Assembly (NCBI GenBank): GCA_014377905.1
Contig: JACMOQ010000529.1
Coordinates: 1-6,022, forward strand
Length of the DNA: 6,022 bases
From: Acetobacteraceae bacterium
Lineage (GTDB): Bacteria > Pseudomonadota > Alphaproteobacteria > Acetobacterales > Acetobacteraceae
Direction: 5' to 3'
A program made the position numbers and the translations under genes. The notes below the pieces were generated by a model. The model ran no database searches and was not told where the DNA came from. It worked only from the letters and a program-made list of their open reading frames with translations. Below, in pieces: positions 5,597-6,022 of the stretch (position 1 is its first letter; each line of letters starts with the position of its first letter).

Positions 5597-6022
5597 ATGT
5601 CGGATTTATTGGTCGTTGAGTCCCCCGCCAAAGCCAAAACCATCGAGAAATACCTCGGCCCCGGCTTCACTGTACTCGCAAGCTTCGGCCATGTCCGCGA
5701 CCTGCCACCGAAAGATGGCAGCGTGCGGCCCGAGGAAGACTTCGCCATGGACTGGGCCGCCGATGACCGTGGCGCCCGCCAAATGCCCGCGATCGGCAAG
5801 GCACTCAAGGGCGTCAAAACCCTGTATCTGGCAACCGATCCGGATCGCGAGGGCGAGGCGATTTCCTGGCATGTCCACGCCATGCTGGCCGAGAAAAACC
5901 TGCTGCAAGGCATCGCGGTCAAACGCATCACCTTTAATGAGGTGACCAAGAACGCCGTCCGTTACGCCATCGACCACCCCCGAGCCCTCGACCAGCCGCT
6001 GATCGATGCCTATCTCGCCCGC
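5597..6022 (+). CDS. topA: DNA topoisomerase I, N-terminal part (cut by window end)
   Basis: This type IA topoisomerase relaxes negative supercoils by cutting and passing one DNA strand. Only the first 142 codons are present, covering most of the N-terminal Toprim domain. Visible signatures are VVESPAKAKTIEKYL (6-20, with catalytic-site E8), SFGHVRDLP (29-37), and the metal-binding ATDPDREGEAISWH (79-92, with D81, D83 and E85 forming DxDxE). After these come RITFNEVTKNA (110-120) and a DAYLAR segment at the edge. The active-site tyrosine and C-terminal zinc or basic regions lie beyond the window. The ATG is preceded by a weak GAG-containing site 5 bases upstream. The 14-base gap to dprA suggests co-transcription. 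Confidence 0.97.
   Translation, partial: MSDLLVVESPAKAKTIEKYLGPGFTVLASFGHVRDLPPKDGSVRPEEDFAMDWAADDRGARQMPAIGKALKGVKTLYLATDPDREGEAISWHVHAMLAEKNLLQGIAVKRITFNEVTKNAVRYAIDHPRALDQPLIDAYLAR

Overview
The window looks like chromosomal DNA of a high-GC alphaproteobacterium, probably a sphingomonad or close relative. The basis is the gene order pyrB – pyrC-like – plsY – dprA – topA, which I recall as conserved in that class, plus GC-rich third codon positions and protein sequences of alphaproteobacterial type. The assignment is by recognition, not by a search.

Layout. Positions 1-963 (minus strand) hold most of an aminoglycoside-phosphotransferase-fold kinase whose C-terminus lies beyond the left edge. 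A 136-base divergent intergenic region follows. The plus-strand run then starts at 1100: pyrB (aspartate carbamoyltransferase, GTG start), a dihydroorotase homologue overlapping it by 8 bases, and plsY (acyl-phosphate:glycerol-3-phosphate acyltransferase) overlapping that by 4 bases. These overlaps suggest one translationally coupled operon. Next comes a small two-gene accessory module (about 3904-4484): a DUF4926-type protein with its own promoter-like sequence, and a DUF6883-like ORF that seems to have lost part of its N-terminal region through a frame-changing deletion. This module has lower GC than its neighbours. It abuts dprA (DNA-processing protein) with no gap (TAA directly followed by ATG), and dprA is followed after 14 bases by topA (DNA topoisomerase I), cut by the right edge.

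How the genes work together. PyrB catalyses the committed step of pyrimidine synthesis. The linked dihydroorotase homologue lacks the HxH metal ligands, the substrate-binding Arg and Asn, and other active-site residues. It is therefore more likely a non-catalytic partner of PyrB than a working dihydroorotase, and a true PyrC should be encoded elsewhere. PlsY starts phospholipid synthesis; DprA and TopA act on DNA. The points most worth a second look are the degenerate dihydroorotase and the DUF4926/DUF6883 pair inserted between plsY and dprA with its apparently damaged second gene. I saw no RNA genes, CRISPR arrays, insertion sequences or convincing terminators.
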